Assembly: GCF_037126465.1 (NCBI RefSeq)
Contig: NC_088201.1
Location: 189,808,031-189,872,030 of the forward strand
Direction: 5' to 3'
DNA from: Ornithodoros turicata
Taxonomy: Eukaryota; Arthropoda; Arachnida; Ixodida; Argasidae
Length of the DNA: 64,000 nucleotides
Positions 63,544 to 64,000 of this stretch are shown one piece after another. Position numbers and translations under genes: made by a program. Every line of letters starts with the position of its first letter. Position 1 is the first letter of the stretch. The notes under the pieces are model-generated. The model worked only from the letters and a program-made list of their open reading frames with translations, was not told the DNA's origin and did not search any database.

Positions 63544-64000
63544 TTTGGTGACCCGAACAACGAACACCATGTTCGGCGTAATTCGGCCATTCACCATCCT
63601 AAATTTTTCGGCGGCAAACCAGCAGCGAACCACCCTCTAGCACGCAAGGCGCACCGGGACCACTGTTCCACCGGGAACCCGCAGGGAGACCACAGTAAGC
63701 TGACTTTCCGGCCTCCACCTGCTTCATGATGCTCCTCCCCGAGACTTCTGTGGCGGCAACCGGCATTCACGCTGTCGTACCGGGCGCGGTACTGTCGCCC
63801 ACTCAGCAACGCACTCACTCAGCAACAATCAACGCTCGGCAGCAATCACTCAACAAGCACTCAGCGCACTCAACAAGGGCTCAACGCACTCAGCAGACAC
63901 TCAACACAATTAGCAACCACTCAAGCATCCAAGCACTCAACATTCACGTCCCATCACTGGAACCCGCCCGGATCGCAGCGCTCTTGTTCCCGACACCCCG
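63544..64000 (+). other. Leader and start of the putative LTR element; low-complexity repeat
   Basis: An ATG at 63,570 is followed by only 23 codons, so no gag is visible. From about 63,800 to 63,930 there is a degenerate direct repeat of actcagcaac/actcaacaag words. Nothing else is recognised up to the window end. Confidence 0.3.

Noticed and set aside
1..64000. CRISPR arrays, rRNA genes, prokaryotic operons
   Set aside because: No regularly spaced repeats, rRNA-like segments or ribosome-binding sites; introns and eukaryotic transposons throughout.

Overview
The window looks like arthropod nuclear DNA, most likely from a tick or another chelicerate. The reasons are its dense mixture of I-clade and CR1/L2-type LINEs, Penelope-like elements (PLEs), metazoan CACTA, P/THAP9, hAT and ISL2EU DNA transposons, and tRNA-derived SINEs with trinucleotide tails. 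Introns, GT-AG splice sites and poly(A)-like tails rule out a prokaryote. The species assignment is inference. I see no convincing ordinary host gene; essentially every recognisable coding stretch belongs to a mobile element.

Layout. About 0.8-5.6 kb: a CR1/L2-type LINE (minus strand, nearly open ORF2, a 2A-like peptide at the start of ORF1) sits inside the gag of another LINE. 5.6-9.2 kb: broken I-clade LINEs, head to head. 9,194-15,211: a 6.0-kb element with 17-bp terminal inverted repeats (TIRs) and TTAA target duplications. It splits the gag/endonuclease junction of a minus-strand LINE and holds older LINE and PLE debris. 15.3-27.7 kb: a minus-strand I-clade LINE (E) split inside its RNase H motif by a plus-strand I-clade LINE (D, 16,396-22,318, 12-bp target-site duplication, TSD). 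LINE D itself carries a SINE (20,360-20,571). 27,736-35,329: a CACTA/EnSpm element with a 1.2-kb hAT inserted in its second gene.

35.5-36.6 kb: a decayed THAP-domain gene. 36.9-37.9 kb: a 1-kb foldback element. 40.4-49.2 kb: an ISL2EU-like element (transposase, plus a convergent SWIM/YqaJ nuclease gene). Its transposase is cut in two by a PLE insertion: a near-intact PLE with an SGNH-hydrolase ORF1 and an 899-codon RT/GIY-YIG ORF2, preceded by an inverted partial copy. 49,261-49,561: a SINE with 13-bp TSDs. 49,777-51,231: an internally deleted BED-type hAT. 51,271-57,994: a structurally complete P element with 26-bp TIRs, an 8-bp TSD and a multi-exon THAP9-like gene. 58-62.4 kb: mostly unassigned. 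62.4-64 kb: a LINE endonuclease fragment and a probable Gypsy-type LTR.

The elements nest in a readable order: SINE in LINE D in LINE E; hAT in CACTA; PLE in ISL2EU; TTAA element in a LINE gag. In four cases removing the insert and one TSD copy restores an uninterrupted reading frame of the older element, which confirms the boundaries independently. Coordinates of precise TSD/TIR junctions were read directly from the sequence. Family assignments rest on remembered protein motifs, not on a database search.
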